Origin: Saturnia japonica
Taxonomy: Eukaryota > Arthropoda > Insecta > Lepidoptera > Saturniidae
DNA: 64,000 bases
Direction of reading: 5' to 3'
Assembly: GCA_033032175.1 (NCBI GenBank)
Contig: CM065325.1
Coordinates: 7,592,930-7,656,929, forward strand
Shown here: positions 20,642 to 31,850 of the stretch, piece after piece
How positions within the stretch are numbered: the stretch's first letter is position 1
How the letters are laid out: every line of letters starts with the position of its first letter
Translations under genes and position numbers: made by a program
Notes under the pieces: generated by a model
Told to the model about the DNA's origin: nothing
The model's input: only the letters and a program-made list of their open reading frames with translations
Databases searched by the model: none

Positions 20642-22510
20642 AGGTGCATTCGGCTAATTCCGAAATTCGGGATATTCCGATAATTACTAATTTCTTCTAA
20701 ACGCAGCAATATTTTATGCTCTTCCAACATTTACCGGGTACTCTTCTTAATACGCTATCCTGCTTTAGTTGACTCAGGTTGTCCCGAGCGAGCAATCGTA
20801 CATAACGCAATATTTTTATGAAACAGTGATTTTTCACGCGTTTTTTGGGTTATCAGAATTACCCGAACATCCATATTTAAGAACTTTGGTAAGTTATATA
20901 TCTGATAATTTTTTAATCCAATAGATTATCGTTTTAGTGCATTACTGACTAGGTATAGAACACTCTAACTCATCATTTTCTCCTTTTTTCAGAATTACCC
21001 GTCCCGGGGAATTCCGATTCATAAACAATTCGGATTTATCCGATCTTAATTTTCTATAGAAATAATCAGTGGTTCTCAATGTTTCATTTCTTATTTATGG
21101 GAATGGTTGATTTTGTGTTCCAATTAGTATAGTATCTCAATATACACTAAACTATTTCAAATTTACGTTTCAGTTTCTTAGGCACACTATAAAAAGTGCT
21201 GACAACATACATAACTAATCGGAACTCTTTCTGCCTATATAGTATTCTTAAACAAAAAACATTTATGCCGGAATTTTTGTTCTAAGCCAGCAACACAAAA
21301 TTAGGTATTTTTAAATACTCCTAACAGTTATATATGTATACATATTAATTATACAATGCTAATAAAAAAAATGGTTTCAGAAACATGCCAAATAAATATA
21401 CCAAAAAGAAAATACCCAAATATACACAAAAAGATATAATAAATGCTGTTAAAGAAATTAAAAACGATAGATTGTCCATTTATGCTGCAGCAAAAAAGTA
21501 CGGAATACCTTCAACAACTCTTTATGACAGGGTCAAGGAAACATAAAGAACAAATGTTGAAGTAGAAAATAGATTGGCCGACGCTATCAAAGCTATGGAA
21601 AAATGGGGATTTGGTCTTTCAAGAGAAGAAGTGTTAAATCTAGTCGCGCAGTTTGTAAAAGTCAATAACATAAATACACTATTTACGAATAATAAACCGG
21701 GAAAAGACTGGTTTATAAATTTTCGTAAAAGGCACAGACTTTCTATTAAGAAACCTCAGCCGGTTGAGTATGTACGGAAAAAAAATGACCGATCCTTTTG
21801 TAATTTCTGAATATTTCCAACTACTAGAAGATACATTGACTAATTTGAATTTATTTAAAAAGCCACATTTAATTTGGAATATGGATGAAACATCTTTGTC
21901 TCTTGACCCAACAAAGACAAAAGCTGTTGGCGCTGTTAATAAACCATGTTCCAGGACAACATGTAAAATATCACTGTACTGACTGTAAATTTTATTGCCT
22001 CATTTTATATAAAACTGTATTATTTGTCGATTATACTTTTATTGCAAATGTCTTTTGTTGTTTGTACAATTACTTACCTACTAAAAGTTTGAGAAACATA
22101 GATTATTTGTCGGGTAATTCCGTAATAAAATATCAATTTTATATGCTATGGCTACTTAGAGGTCAGTATCGAGAAACATATTTTGCGAGGGTATATCTGA
22201 ACGGAAACGAAATATGTACCCAATGCCATAACTAAATAAAACCCACTTTTTAATGTCATGCGGAATTGCCCGAACATACTCCGGAATTGTACTGACACGG
22301 AGAAAAAATAATCCGAATTTTAAATATTTTTATTAACTAAGTCTTATGATATTTATTTAATTTTTTTAAATAAAACCGTAGACTATACATTGAAGTAGAC
22401 AAAATAATCTAAGTGATAAAGTTAACTCCACCTACTCTGGAATAACTAATGAAAATAGAAATATCACTATAACTCTTCAAAAATCCTTTCGTAATTACCC
22501 GACTGCACCT
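20642..22510 (+). mobile_element. pogo-like DNA transposon with TA target duplication
   Basis: The ends are inverted repeats. The left starts AGGTGCATTCGGCTAATTCC and the right, reverse-complemented, starts AGGTGCAGTCGGGTAATTAC. They match at about 20 of 23 positions and are flanked by TA on both sides (20640-20641 and 22511-22512), as expected for the Tc1/mariner/pogo superfamily. Inside is a broken pogo/Tigger-type transposase (21385-22010). A GGGTAATTCCG/GGAATTACCC-type motif, part of the terminal sequence, recurs inside near 20860, 20993, 22111 and 22261. Length is 1,869 bp. About half of the catalytic domain is missing. Confidence 0.85.
21385..22010 (+). pseudogene. pogo/Tigger-like transposase, broken
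   Basis: From ATG 21385 the protein has a pipsqueak-type DNA-binding helix-turn-helix (YTQKDIINAVKEIKN, LSIYAAAKKYGIPSTTLYDR). An in-frame stop sits at codon 54 (21544-21546). The same frame goes on with a CENP-B-type second domain (AIKAMEKWGFGLSREEVLNL, WFINFRKRHRLSIKKPQP). A frameshift in the A-run at 21779-21786 is followed by DPFVISEYFQLLEDTLTNL and the first catalytic Asp in HLIWNMDETSLS (Asp at 21884-21886). After CSRTT the sequence drifts through another frame (TVLTVNF) and the remaining DDE domain is lost. A TTTCAG acceptor-like site lies just before the ATG. The protein would bind the element ends and cut them. This copy cannot. Confidence 0.88.
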
Positions 22511-22689
22511 TATTTATTTATTTATACACCGTTATGTTTATACAACTAAAAAAGGTCTGTATAATTAATTTACATTATTATCATTGATGGCTAACTATAT
22601 CACATGTCCGTCACAGGATACGCGCGAAGCACTAATTATTACTCTGTATTAAATGCGGCAAATGAGTTATAAATTAAAGTAAACGTTTA

Positions 22690-22998
22690 TATGACTTTCA
22701 TAAACACATGTTTCTTCCTTCCTCTCAGGAGGTAGAAACATGCTTAAATGTATAATTAGTTAGCTCGAATTTCTAGTTGGGGAATTAGTCAGATCGCGGT
22801 GTTATTGCATATCCGGCAACAGCCCAAGCCGAGGTTCGGCCACTTTAGCACCCTTCAGCATGCTGCCACGCTTTCTTGGCTGAGTGAGTGACTTTAGCGC
22901 TCGCTCCCAAGCCCGGTTAAGCTGTAAAAGACGTCTGAGGTTCGAGTTCTCTTGGGCCCTAAAGGCTTACAGTGTAGTAAGATCTAAAAAAAGTATAC
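22690..22998 (+). repeat. rep5 copy 1: LINE 3' end
   Basis: Shares with 38360-38645 the order CTTCCTC-CAGGAGG, ATTAGTTAG-TCG, GAATTAGTCAGATCGCG, CCGAGGTTCGGCCACT, TGGCTGAGTG and GCGCTCGC, then CCCAAG-CC-GT-AAGCTGTAAAAG, AGTGTAGTAAGATCT and a short A-tail. The A-tail and 3' location suggest the end of a non-LTR element. The clade is not proven. Confidence 0.65.
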
Positions 22999-23799
22999 CT
23001 AAAAATCCTGAATTTGAAAATATGTAAGGTATTAAATGTATTCAAATTGACATAATACACATATACACATCGTATTGTAGAATATATACACATCGTTGTG
23101 GCACATTTAATACTTCGGGCATTTCTACTATTTCACCACAAATTATACACGGCCGTCCGCGCCAAAATTTTAGTTTTATCGATAACGGAAGTGGGAAGAT
23201 TAACTCCGGCACGAATTTCTCATAAACGTTTTAGGTCATCGATAAGAGGGCAACGGTGGGGCATCTCTAGGTGCCGCCGCTCGCTAAATAACATTGTTAC
23301 TCGGTTTTGTAGGTCATAGTTTCCAAAGTAACAAGTTAGTGTGCTTTATCAAATTGGTTAAAATTTGATAATATGTTCGACCATTTATAAAAATATTACT
23401 TAAAGTTATTCAAAATTGCGATTACATATTTTCTATTTCATAAATTCCATTTGAAGTTAGAACAAACCTTGATGAAGTTAGCCCAGAATTTCGTAATAAA
23501 TTCTAATAAAATTACATCCAATCAGAGTTATTTAGGTAAATCAGAATATATCCGTTCGTCAATATTCCCGTTGGGTACGGTCCGGCGGTGCTTCGGGCAG
23601 GTTTCAATTGCGGTATGATTAGTTATATGTATTTATTAGAACCACTAATGGAAGTATTGTATATACGAATATAATTATTTGGAGGTATCAATGTATTTAC
23701 CTCCGTTATATGAAAATATGAGTTATTAATAGGAAAGGTTCAGAGTTAGATTTTTGAACAAGACAAATTTTTGTGTAATAATATTGATTGTCATTTTTT
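22999..23799. other. unassigned; GC-richer patch at 23140-23300
   Basis: The patch contains two ATCGATA-type sites and a 73-residue plus-strand frame (23098-23319) with no motif. It could be a decayed repeat. Flanks are AT-rich and unrecognised. Confidence 0.35.
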
Positions 23800-24170
23800 A
23801 ATCGACTAGCTTTGCCTGCTATGGACATATACCATATAATATGCACAGGGGTGTATGCCGTGGACTATTTTTGTCCTGTTTCCCTGTCGAAACGCACGGC
23901 AGTCGCCCGTCGGTTATTTTAAAGATAAAAATGCTTATTGTGGATGATCCTTGGGAGATAGATATATGCTATAACTGACTTTTTACTATTTATTTTTAAA
24001 ATCTACAACTATGTAATACATTAACTTGATATATTTCTTATGGTTTACTCAGCGTATGCCATTTTAGCGCCACAAAAGCGTCATTATTTCCTAGTTGATA
24101 TACCATTAATGTCACTGCTTATTTCGTAAGTTACTTTATGTAACCTGACCAGATATATAGAGACACACCT
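23800..24170 (+). repeat. rep1 copy
   Basis: CGACTAGCTTTGCCTGCTAT, AAAGATAAAAATGCTTATTG, TGGATGATCCTTGGGAGATA, GGTTTACTCAGCGTATGCCA and AAGTTACTTTATGTAACCTG follow the rep1 order. The 3' tail is missing. Confidence 0.65.
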
Positions 24171-24488
24171 ATTTTTATAATATTGTAGATGTTGAAGATG
24201 ATTGATATCTAAATAATAATGTATGTAAGTATATTGTTTACTCATATAGCACAGACTTTTCAAAATATACTTATGTATATCATATTGACGCTCGAAAGGC
24301 TAATCGATTAACGTGCATTTGATAACCTTCGTTGCTTAGGCATTCAATTTTTATATATTTACGGTTCTAAAAAGATAAAGTTAAAGTCTACTTGATGTCA
24401 TATTGTTACAGCAACCCATAATAATATATAATAATAGTAGTAATACATCCTTTATTCAGACAGTACGTATAATTTTTTTTCCAAGTTT
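24171..24488. other. no feature recognised
   Basis: AT-rich. No gene or repeat was recognised. Confidence 0.4.
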
Positions 24489-24823
24489 TTTCTATATAAT
24501 TTGCCTCGACAATCCTATCCGTGTGCCTCTTTTAACAAAATGCTTTTACAACTATGACCATTTCAATCTATCACCAGTCACTCTTGTCCATATGCTACCT
24601 GCCACATCCGTAATTTCATCCATACATATTATAGATGGCCTGTCTCGCTAGCTTTTGTAAACCAATACATTTTGACCATTTTTCTTCCTTGTTTTGGTTG
24701 TGTCCCTGCCCATTTCTATTTAAATGTTCCCATGTCTTGGTGTGTTTCTTTATAGTTGTAGTCCTTACTCTATCTGATAATCTTTATCCCATCATACTCC
24801 TTTCCATGGCGTTCTGACATAAT
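24489..24823 (-). pseudogene. RTE-like LINE ORF2 C-terminus, decayed
   Basis: Minus-strand translation in shifting frames gives QNAMERSMMG near 24815, IKKHTKTWEHLNR-like residues, then MDEITDVAGSIWTRVTGDRL, KWS and KHFVKRGT down to 24500. The order (NAMERSM..., then DEIT.VAG..W.RV..DR..W) is that of the RTE C-terminus at 20272-20626, but the sequence is clearly a different lineage. Stops and frameshifts are frequent. The plus-strand frames over the same bases are shadows. Confidence 0.65.
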
Positions 24824-25009
24824 GTGAATTTCTTATTGTGGGCTTTAGCGATTGCCTAGGTTTGGCAAATACTCATTTGTCTGTTTTTCATAATCTCTTT
24901 CGAACTCTAATACTGTTTGACCACCAGGTATGCGGTGAAAAGTCCGTCATAGTGACTCGCTTTTGCGCGTCGCGTTTCGGGATCAGCCTGTGTGTATTCA
25001 GTTAAAAGA

Positions 25010-25130
25010 ATGCAGGCCGGTATTACAGCGTCGACTGTTGATGGATTACGATCTCTCGGTGGTCACCGTTGTGTTAGGATTGTACTGTGCTTACCATCAG
25101 GGACAGTGCTGTCAATTTGACGTGCTACTA
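25010..25130 (+). repeat. rep6 copy 1
   Basis: ATGCAGGCCGGTATTACAGC, TCTCGGTGGTCACCGTTGTG and GATTGTACTGTGCTTACCAT match 28165-28275 in order. Family unknown. Confidence 0.55.
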
Positions 25131-25249
25131 TGAAGAACAAATTAAAAAAGTGTATATCTTAGTAGGATCTCGTATAGAAATAAGTAATCTCTCCTATAAA
25201 GTGATTAATATTGATGTATATCCTTCAAACTGGAATGCAAGAGAGGCGT

Positions 25250-25505
25250 TTAAGAAAGGTAGGGCCCAGAGAAATTTATTTGAAGATTTCTCTCTACTTG
25301 GGGCAGTCCGACTGGCTGAATACCTCACCCTACAGAAGATCGACGCCAAATAACCTTGTGTTGTGTTCTTGCGGTGAGCATGGTTTCCAGAGCTTCTTGG
25401 GGTAAGGGGGTTCAAAGTTGGCAACGTACTAGTGATACATAGGCGTACATAGGCTACGGTATCCGCTTACCATCAGGTGGATCTTACGCTTGTTTACCAC
25501 CTTAC
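25250..25505 (+). repeat. rep4 copy 2
   Basis: Second copy of the 19240-19525 repeat in the same orientation: GATTTCTCTCTACTTGGGGC, ATGGTTTCCAGAGCTTCTTG, ACGTACTAGTGATACATAGG, TACGGTATCCGCTTACCATC, and GCTTGTTTACCACCTT at the end. Confidence 0.65.
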
Positions 25506-26125
25506 AGAAGATGCGTACGGGTGACTTTTCCATAACTGTTTCGTCACTCTTGGTCAATTCTATGGATAAAATTATTTCTAACGTGCGTGCACATCCGGAC
25601 ATATCCACAGGACTGGACAAAAGAGACAAAACAGTAACTCGTGCGGGCTAGCACTTACGAGGAGTTGTGTATTTATGTGTATAAAAATAAAGCTCGAGAA
25701 GTTGTATTTTGAAAAAGAAACATAAAATGACGGTTGTGCTTTCGCAGTCGAAAATTGCACAATTTCTGCGCTGATTTAATTAAAGGTTAAGTCCAACATG
25801 TATAGTGCACGGACGTAAAGAATGGATTTATAATATAGGGTCTTTAGTCTACGCGATTCGTTCATTTTGTATTCTTGTTTGAAAATAGTACACGGTAAAA
25901 GATTACTTGTTTGTGATACCCATGATAAATTTTGTTATAATTTCTAATTGATTGATTCCACTTCTTTTTCTTTCTTCTTATAGCGTGCAGTCACGGGCAA
26001 CAACTAGATTATCTATACGCGTAGGTGGACCCTGTGAAAGTTATGTCTATGATATACCATAGAAATTTACGTTAAATCTATATTACTACATATAACCGGT
26101 TTCAGGAAGTACTAGATGGTAGAAC
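25506..26125. other. no feature recognised
   Basis: No repeat or coding motif was recognised. Short minus-strand frames at 25429-25760 have no supporting features. Confidence 0.4.
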
Positions 26126-26228
26126 GCTAAACTAATGGAAGACTGGCTCTCAAGTTATTGCAGGGATTCGAACTCACGTCGATCGGCGCAATGTTAGTAC
26201 ACGGTACAACTGAACCATCAATGCTCTA
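26126..26228 (-). repeat. sine3: tRNA-like SINE head
   Basis: On minus it reads ATTGATGGTTCAGTTGTACC (A-box-like) and GTGAGTTCGAATCCCTGCAA (strong B box), then ACTTGAGAGCCAGTCTTCCA. It may be a SINE head rather than a working tRNA gene: the anticodon arm is not convincing. Confidence 0.55.
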
Positions 26229-26734
26229 ATAGTTAATAATAGTAATAATTATTTATTGTTTATCTAAGATAGTGGTCAAAAATTATTAACCCATAATATA
26301 ATTAAAAAAAAAACTGGCCAACGGTATTTAAAATAATTAAACTTAGTTTATAATTTATAGCCACCATGACCATGTAATCTAAAGACATACAAAACAATAT
26401 CATTACTAAGTTTATAAAGAAATTACACCTAAAACGTGTAACTAGTTATAATTTTGGCGAAATCACAATAATTTCATAGTAATTAACAACACGCCGGTGT
26501 AATAATCGGGGCATTAAAGTGTTTCTACGTGTTTAACTTTCTGTTAGTCAACTTCTTAGTACACGTATTAATACTTAGGCTACAATTTTGCTATAGAAAT
26601 ATTGTTGACTCATTTTTTTATTATATAATTGTGCTATTAAGAAATGCTTCCTTTGACAAGAAAATTTTAACGAAATGAATGCGAGCTTCCCCGGTGTAAC
26701 TCGAAATCGAAGGTTCAATGCCAATGAAATTAAA

Positions 26735-26847
26735 ATAAAACCACCCTTGAAGTATCTCCCTTTCCATTCCCAAGTCCGGTAAAGCTGTAAAAGCCGTCAG
26801 AGGCTCCAGGGCCCATAGGCTAACAGTATAGTCAGTTAAAAAAATCT
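26735..26847 (+). repeat. rep5 copy 2: LINE 3' end fragment
   Basis: CCCAAGTCCGGTAAAGCTGT, AAAAGCCGTCAGAGGCTCC and GGCTAACAGTATAGTCAGTT then an A-run match the last 110 bp of rep5 at 38545-38645. Confidence 0.65.
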
Positions 26848-26849
26848 CC

Positions 26850-27400
26850 CTTTCCAATCTACTGTTGCGAGGCTCATTAAAAAGGCAGGCATGCGGGTAG
26901 TCAGTTGGGTTAGACGAGTCGGTGACATTCGAGAAGGTGGTGGCAGCTGCGGCTAAGAAAGGGTGCGGCGAGCCAGCCCTGATCAAGCCAGGTGAAATAC
27001 GCACCTATGGTAGGGGAATGTAAGAGGTGCACCTATCGCTCCCAGCTACCGCTGCCAGGTTGCTGGTCGAGGCGGGCTGTCTATTGGTCGGCTGAAGTTC
27101 GGCGCGTGTGCGCCTTCTGGAGAGAGGGCCCATGCGCTGCTAAAAGTACATGGGTGTGGGCCACACTCGCCCGCACTGCCCGTCGACGGTTGACCGCAGA
27201 GGCCTGTGTTTCCGCTGTGGGTAGCCTGGCCACAAGGCGCTGGCGTGTGCGGCTATAAAGCTCCACTGCGCCTTTTGTGCTGACTCCGATAGGCCGGCAG
27301 GTCACCACATGACTGGAGTTGGCTGTAAGCCGCCGCCCACTAAGGGCAGGGCACCGACACTGACTCTGCCAATGACAGAGGATAGCGTAGACGTTGGGTG
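26850..27400 (+). pseudogene. R1-clade LINE ORF1 (Gag-like) fragment with zinc knuckles
   Basis: The plus-strand frame reads VTFEKVVAAAAKKGCGEPAL near 26915, LLVEAGCLLVG-SSARVRLL near 27060, then GHTRPHCPSTVDRRGLCFRC, PGHKALACAAIKLHCAFCAD and DRPAGHHMTGVGCKPPP. These are two or three CCHC-type zinc knuckles in the spacing of ORF1 proteins of R1/TRAS/SART-type LINEs. Those proteins bind element RNA and guide it to the insertion site. Several stops, including one replacing the first Cys of a knuckle, show decay. The region is much more GC-rich than its surroundings. The endonuclease/reverse-transcriptase ORF2 is absent. The long minus-strand frame over 27081-27713 is a shadow. Confidence 0.82.
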
Positions 27401-27735
27401 TTAGGAAAGGGGCGCTTCCGCCTCTTTCCTGTACCCTAGCTGAATTAAGGGGAGATGGGTCGGGGGGCCTGTCTTCCCGTTGCACTGGCTCAGCCGTCTG
27501 GGAGACAGTCGGGGTTGTACCACACTGTTTCTCTTCAGCGCCGGAGGCCCGACGGGGGCCGGCCGCCGGGGCGACGTGGTAGAATGCAACCTGCAGGTTC
27601 CGCGTCGTCCCACTATTGTGGCTGATGGGACACCGTGGAGTTTTAGTGAGTAGGAGTCTCACATAACCACTCGTCCCCCCGGGCGAGTGTGTACTCATGA
27701 CGGGTTTCTCCACGTTAAAAAAAAAGAAAGAAAAA
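27401..27735 (+). repeat. probable 3' untranslated end of the R1-type LINE
   Basis: GC-rich sequence continues from ORF1 with no coding motif and ends ACTCATGACGGGTTTCTCCA, CGTT and an A-rich tail at 27717-27735. This fits a LINE 3' end joined to ORF1 by an internal deletion. Confidence 0.55.
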
Positions 27736-27815
27736 GGACTGGTCGTTGTGGCGATTTTTAGGGAAGGCCTATCTCCAACAATGAACGTCTTTCGGCTGAA
27801 ATGATGAGGAATGAA
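27736..27815 (+). repeat. RTE 3' end fragment
   Basis: GGGAAGGCCTATCTCCAACA, ATGAACGTCTTTCGGCTGAA and ATGATGAGGAATGA match, in plus orientation, the 3' end of the RTE element at 20239-20310. Confidence 0.65.
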
Positions 27816-28164
27816 TCCTTTAATTAAGCTGGCAACTAATTTGTAAGTTTATAGTGCTCTTTATAGAAGAATATATTGCGATTACTATAATGAAATCATA
27901 TTTAAAAGCGTATAAATCCACGTCCATTTCGAGTTTTTCATTAAAACCACTTCACTTGATTTGTAGCATCTCTCTGTGTAATAATGTTGAAGTAGGTACC
28001 TGTTAAAAATGATTACAATAAAAATAAAAATATGTAATACTAGAATAATCTATATTGTTCTAAGTTGTTTTATTTAAACGCGCTAATCTTTGGAAAACTA
28101 AAAAGTTTTCAATGTCTTCCCTCCTTCTTACTCCCTCAAGTGTAACGTGAAGAAATATTTATGC

Positions 28165-28275
28165 AGGAAGGCATGCTAGCGGTGATAGATTTCAAACCCT
28201 CAGTGGTCGCCGTTGTATTTGGATTTTACTGTACTTACCAATCGTCACAGACAGAATCATCAATTTGTCCAACTA
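28165..28275 (+). repeat. rep6 copy 2
   Basis: GCAGGAAGGCATGCTAGCGG, CCTCAGTGGTCGCCGTTGTA and GGATTTTACTGTACTTACCA match 25010-25130. Confidence 0.55.
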
Positions 28276-28845
28276 TTATAAAAAAAAAATAAATGTAAAA
28301 AAGGGGCCACGTTTAGTAAAAACGAAGTTCTGGGTAGTGAATCGGGGAACAAATGCTGGGAAGCTTGCATACCGGCATGAGAACGAGGACCGGCGATGGA
28401 TGATAGATCTCACGATAGTTGCTGTTCTTTTTAGATTGTACTATGACTTTTACCGTTATACTATTAAGAAGGTTTATATTAGATTAAATTGCAACTCTCT
28501 TTATAGAGTACAAACAACTCTCTGGGTCACTTTGAAAGCTTCAATTAACCTTGTAAATTTCGTTATGTTGAAATAGATTTTTATCGAATTACAGGCTAGC
28601 GTTTTAACTATAGTCTAGCCTGAAGTGTAATAGTGTCATATAATTGGGGGGTAGCATGCTAGATTTACACACGCATAGGATTTCAACTCGAGGTTAGGTG
28701 ATACTTAGCCAGATCAGAAACTAAAACTATTGTGAATTTGTGATTAATATTTAAGTTTGATTGTATGTTCGCTAATAAACTCTAGAATAAAAGTTGTTTA
28801 TGTCGTAGAGTAGGACAGATAAGGTTCTTATAAATGATACTAGAC
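28276..28845. other. no feature recognised
   Basis: Contains a 103-residue plus-strand frame (28265-28576) with no domain or codon signature. I regard it as chance. Nothing else was recognised. Confidence 0.4.
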
Positions 28846-29110
28846 TAGCCGTGTCTCACGGTTTCACACATTTTAAGTTTAATCGGGAAACCCACCACCG
28901 CGCATCTGCCAACGCATCCGTATAGCCTACTATCGTTCTTGTTAATTCCTGTAATTACCTACAGCTTTCCAGATTGCTTGACGTTCATGGTTACTGCTCC
29001 GCTCCTTTACGTTTTAGCGCGTAGTTATATAGCATATAACCTTCCCAGATAAATAGGCTATAAAATACAAAAAAACTTTTTATGAGTAACTGGTAGTTTC
29101 GAAGATTATC
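28846..29110 (+). repeat. RTE-like tail (rep1 relative)
   Basis: GACTAGCCGTGTCTCACGGT, GCCAACGCATCCGTATAGCC, GTTTTAGCGCGTAGTTATAT and TAACCTTCCCAGATAAATAG follow the order seen at 39620 and 61385. Confidence 0.6.
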
Positions 29111-31290
29111 GCATACAAAAAAAAAAAAGTAGTTCTCTTGAGCTGTATGACATATTGTATAGATAAAAAAGAAGCAAATTATTACTAAATATTAATTTAA
29201 AGTGAATGAGTTTATCTTGAACCACAAATTATGCCTGATATTTTTGAATTTTTTTTTCACACAAAATCATTTTATTGTATAAAGTATATACCTAAGTAAC
29301 ATATTAAAAATATGAAAATATGTTTCTTTGAACATATTTTGTCCTTCAGTCACGATCAAATAGTTAAGAGAACTTATTTGACTAATAGATATTTTTTTAA
29401 GAATTTCGTGTTTTTATGAATCTTAGCAATTCTGTGATTTTCTTCTGTTTGTCGGGTTGTTTGTAGGAATGTGTAATTTAACCAACACTAAGATACATGT
29501 AGAATATCCATGAATTATATACATAGAAGAATGAGAATAAGTTTATTCGAATCTTACAACCGCAAAATGAGCTGTGTATCATATATTTTATAGATTTAAA
29601 TATTTAAAAGCATAGTTGAATGTAATTTGTAAAATTTTCTGTCCACCACATAAAGATGTTTTACTTATAGAAAACGATTGAAAGCTTACAATAAAAATTT
29701 TCCATTCAGATTAATCATTTTATAATAAAAAACATTCACCATAGTTTTATTCGCAATTTTCCATCACATTTTATTAAGGTCGGCTTCGAAGCGTGAAATG
29801 TTCTTGCGTTTAAAGTTAATAATGTTTCTAAAGCTTGCTGGAAGTTTACATAATTGCGTAATAGGTACAAATAATACAGCATAAAACAAAATCTTATTCA
29901 TTCATATGGATATCAAAATTTTATTTTCTGACGGTTCTTCTATTTTATCATACGGCTACTATACGTAACTCTTATCAAATAATTCCGTTTGTAATTTAAT
30001 TATTTTTACAATCCAATATAAAGGAATTATTTTTAACATTGTATCGGTAATAGTTTTCCCCCACGTCGCTGTAGTGGTCGTGATGGGTCGCGATATTCCG
30101 TTCTTTCTGTTCGCTTCTGCTTCTTGCACTATGTAGACAACCTTTCATTAAAATCGAATTTATTTGCTACACCTTTAGACCAGTACCTAAGGAGCTAGTC
30201 ATTTCTAACATAGAACTACATGAACTACGCTTTACAATCTGTTACATGGAACTTTCGAAAATAGTATTTACTATTCTTATCACTTCAGTAGAAAGTGATC
30301 GCTGTTTCAATGTGAACAATCATGAAAAATTTTTTCGAGCCGCCTCTGCTTTAATTTATAATATGTCAGCAGTACTAACCATTATACAACGTATGTTGTT
30401 TACGGATTTCTACTAAAATGATATCTAGTTCTGACTTGGGACAAAGGAAAACTTGAAGGTAAGGAATACACAAGAAAAGTAAAAAAAGTGCTCTTAGCAC
30501 AAAAATTGATAACTCGAGACGCTAAAATTAGGTTAGTTCCACGATTTTATCTATACTTTAGTAAGTAATATATTATTAAGGGATTGAAACTCTAATGAGT
30601 AAATAGTAATATCATTTCTACAACAAACTACTATAATAATAATAAACAGATACAAGTGAATATCAAAAAAGTAAATACCTAATATCAATTTCAGTTTGAT
30701 AATTAAATTAAATTATTTGGCTGTAATTATAAGTCACAATTTATAAATAAGATATTATAATCTACTATCTAACTCATGCGAAGTTAGCTAAATTATCGAT
30801 AAATAATGTAAACAATTTAGCACTGCCATATTATTTAAAAAGATTGTTAATAGATGGCGCGCCATACATGTTAGTTGAATGTTATATATTAGCGACGAAC
30901 ATAAGCTTTAAAGTAATGTTTCAAATCTTTGATTTTGATGAAAAATTAAGCGAAATATTTGCTTTGCCACAAAAGACGACTATTGAGATATAATAACATT
31001 GAATTATAGTCTCTGTCATTCAGGGTTAATGCAGCTTATTGTTTGTGCAAGATTTTCAGAATCAGATCAGTAATTCCTATTATCGTAGCACGATTAATTG
31101 ACAGCACTGTACTTGCAACTACACAGTATATACTGTAGTGGTATCCAATGACATCCGTGACCACGGGAAGATCTATAAACCATCGCCAATCGTATCGCCA
31201 AAAAACAAAAGTTATATTTACTTATGTTTGAGCTCCGGATATTAGCTCCTGCATCCAAATCCACAAATTTTACCTTTATAAAAGTTTAAT
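29111..31290. other. no gene recognised
   Basis: AT-rich 2.2 kb. A GC-richer patch at 30060-30145 and a perfect 14-bp palindrome ACAGTATATACTGT at 31123-31136 were noted. No coding or repeat assignment. Confidence 0.45.
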
Positions 31291-31850
31291 AAAAATGTCC
31301 AAATCTTCTTTAAATTGTGAGTTTGTAAAGGGCTGTGATTATGGGCTGTGTGATGTGTGTAATTATGGACTAGCCAGCTACGGACGTACATATATGACTT
31401 ATTTGAAGGATATATGTAATTTGCAAATAAGGTTATTGAAAACTATTGTTCCGTTAAAGATTAATAAATATAAAAACAAAGATAACGATCATATTTTATT
31501 TCACTATTGTAAAGTTCTGAGCGTTTTCGATAAGTTGAATTTGGCAATTGTAACTCAATACAGTAACTGTGAGCGGAACTTAAATAGGACAGTAAAACCC
31601 GTGACCTTACGTAATCTGGTTTAACTTCCATCATTTCAAATACCTAAATGTAACAACGTGTACGGTGAGAGGGTTCGGAGATGCATTCTGCCCAAAACGT
31701 CAAATATATTACCTAAAGAGAGCTTTAGAGTCTAACTCGTTAAGTAGGTAGTAACTCCTGTTCTATAAAATCTTTATAATAAAGATTAGAGTTAAGGAAT
31801 ATGTGTCATTTTTTTGGTAATAAACAGATGATTAAAAAATAATAATAAAC
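31291..31850 (+). pseudogene. CR1/Jockey-like LINE ORF2 C-terminus
   Basis: The plus-strand frame 31295-31624 gives YGLASYGRTYMTYLKDICNL, QIRLLKTIVPLKINKYK and HILFHYCKVLSVFDKLNLAI, followed by TQYSNCERNLNRTVKPVTLR. After a stop at 31622-31624, the same reading continues with NNVYGERVRRCILPK and NILPKESFRV to about 31735. This is the region after the reverse-transcriptase core, as in the minus-strand copy at 4.7-5.2 kb but from a different lineage. The 5' end is truncated near 31300. The 3' end has AATAA-rich sequence. Confidence 0.82.

Noticed and set aside
26621..27004. 127-residue minus-strand open frame
   Set aside because: Overlaps the rep5 tail and the start of the R1 ORF1 remnant. No domain was seen.
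27081..27713. 210-residue minus-strand open frame
   Set aside because: It is antisense to the R1-type ORF1 remnant and its GC-rich tail. It has no motif of its own.
28265..28576. 103-residue plus-strand open frame
   Set aside because: AT-rich with no recognisable motif, no splice context and no repeat relation. Probably chance.
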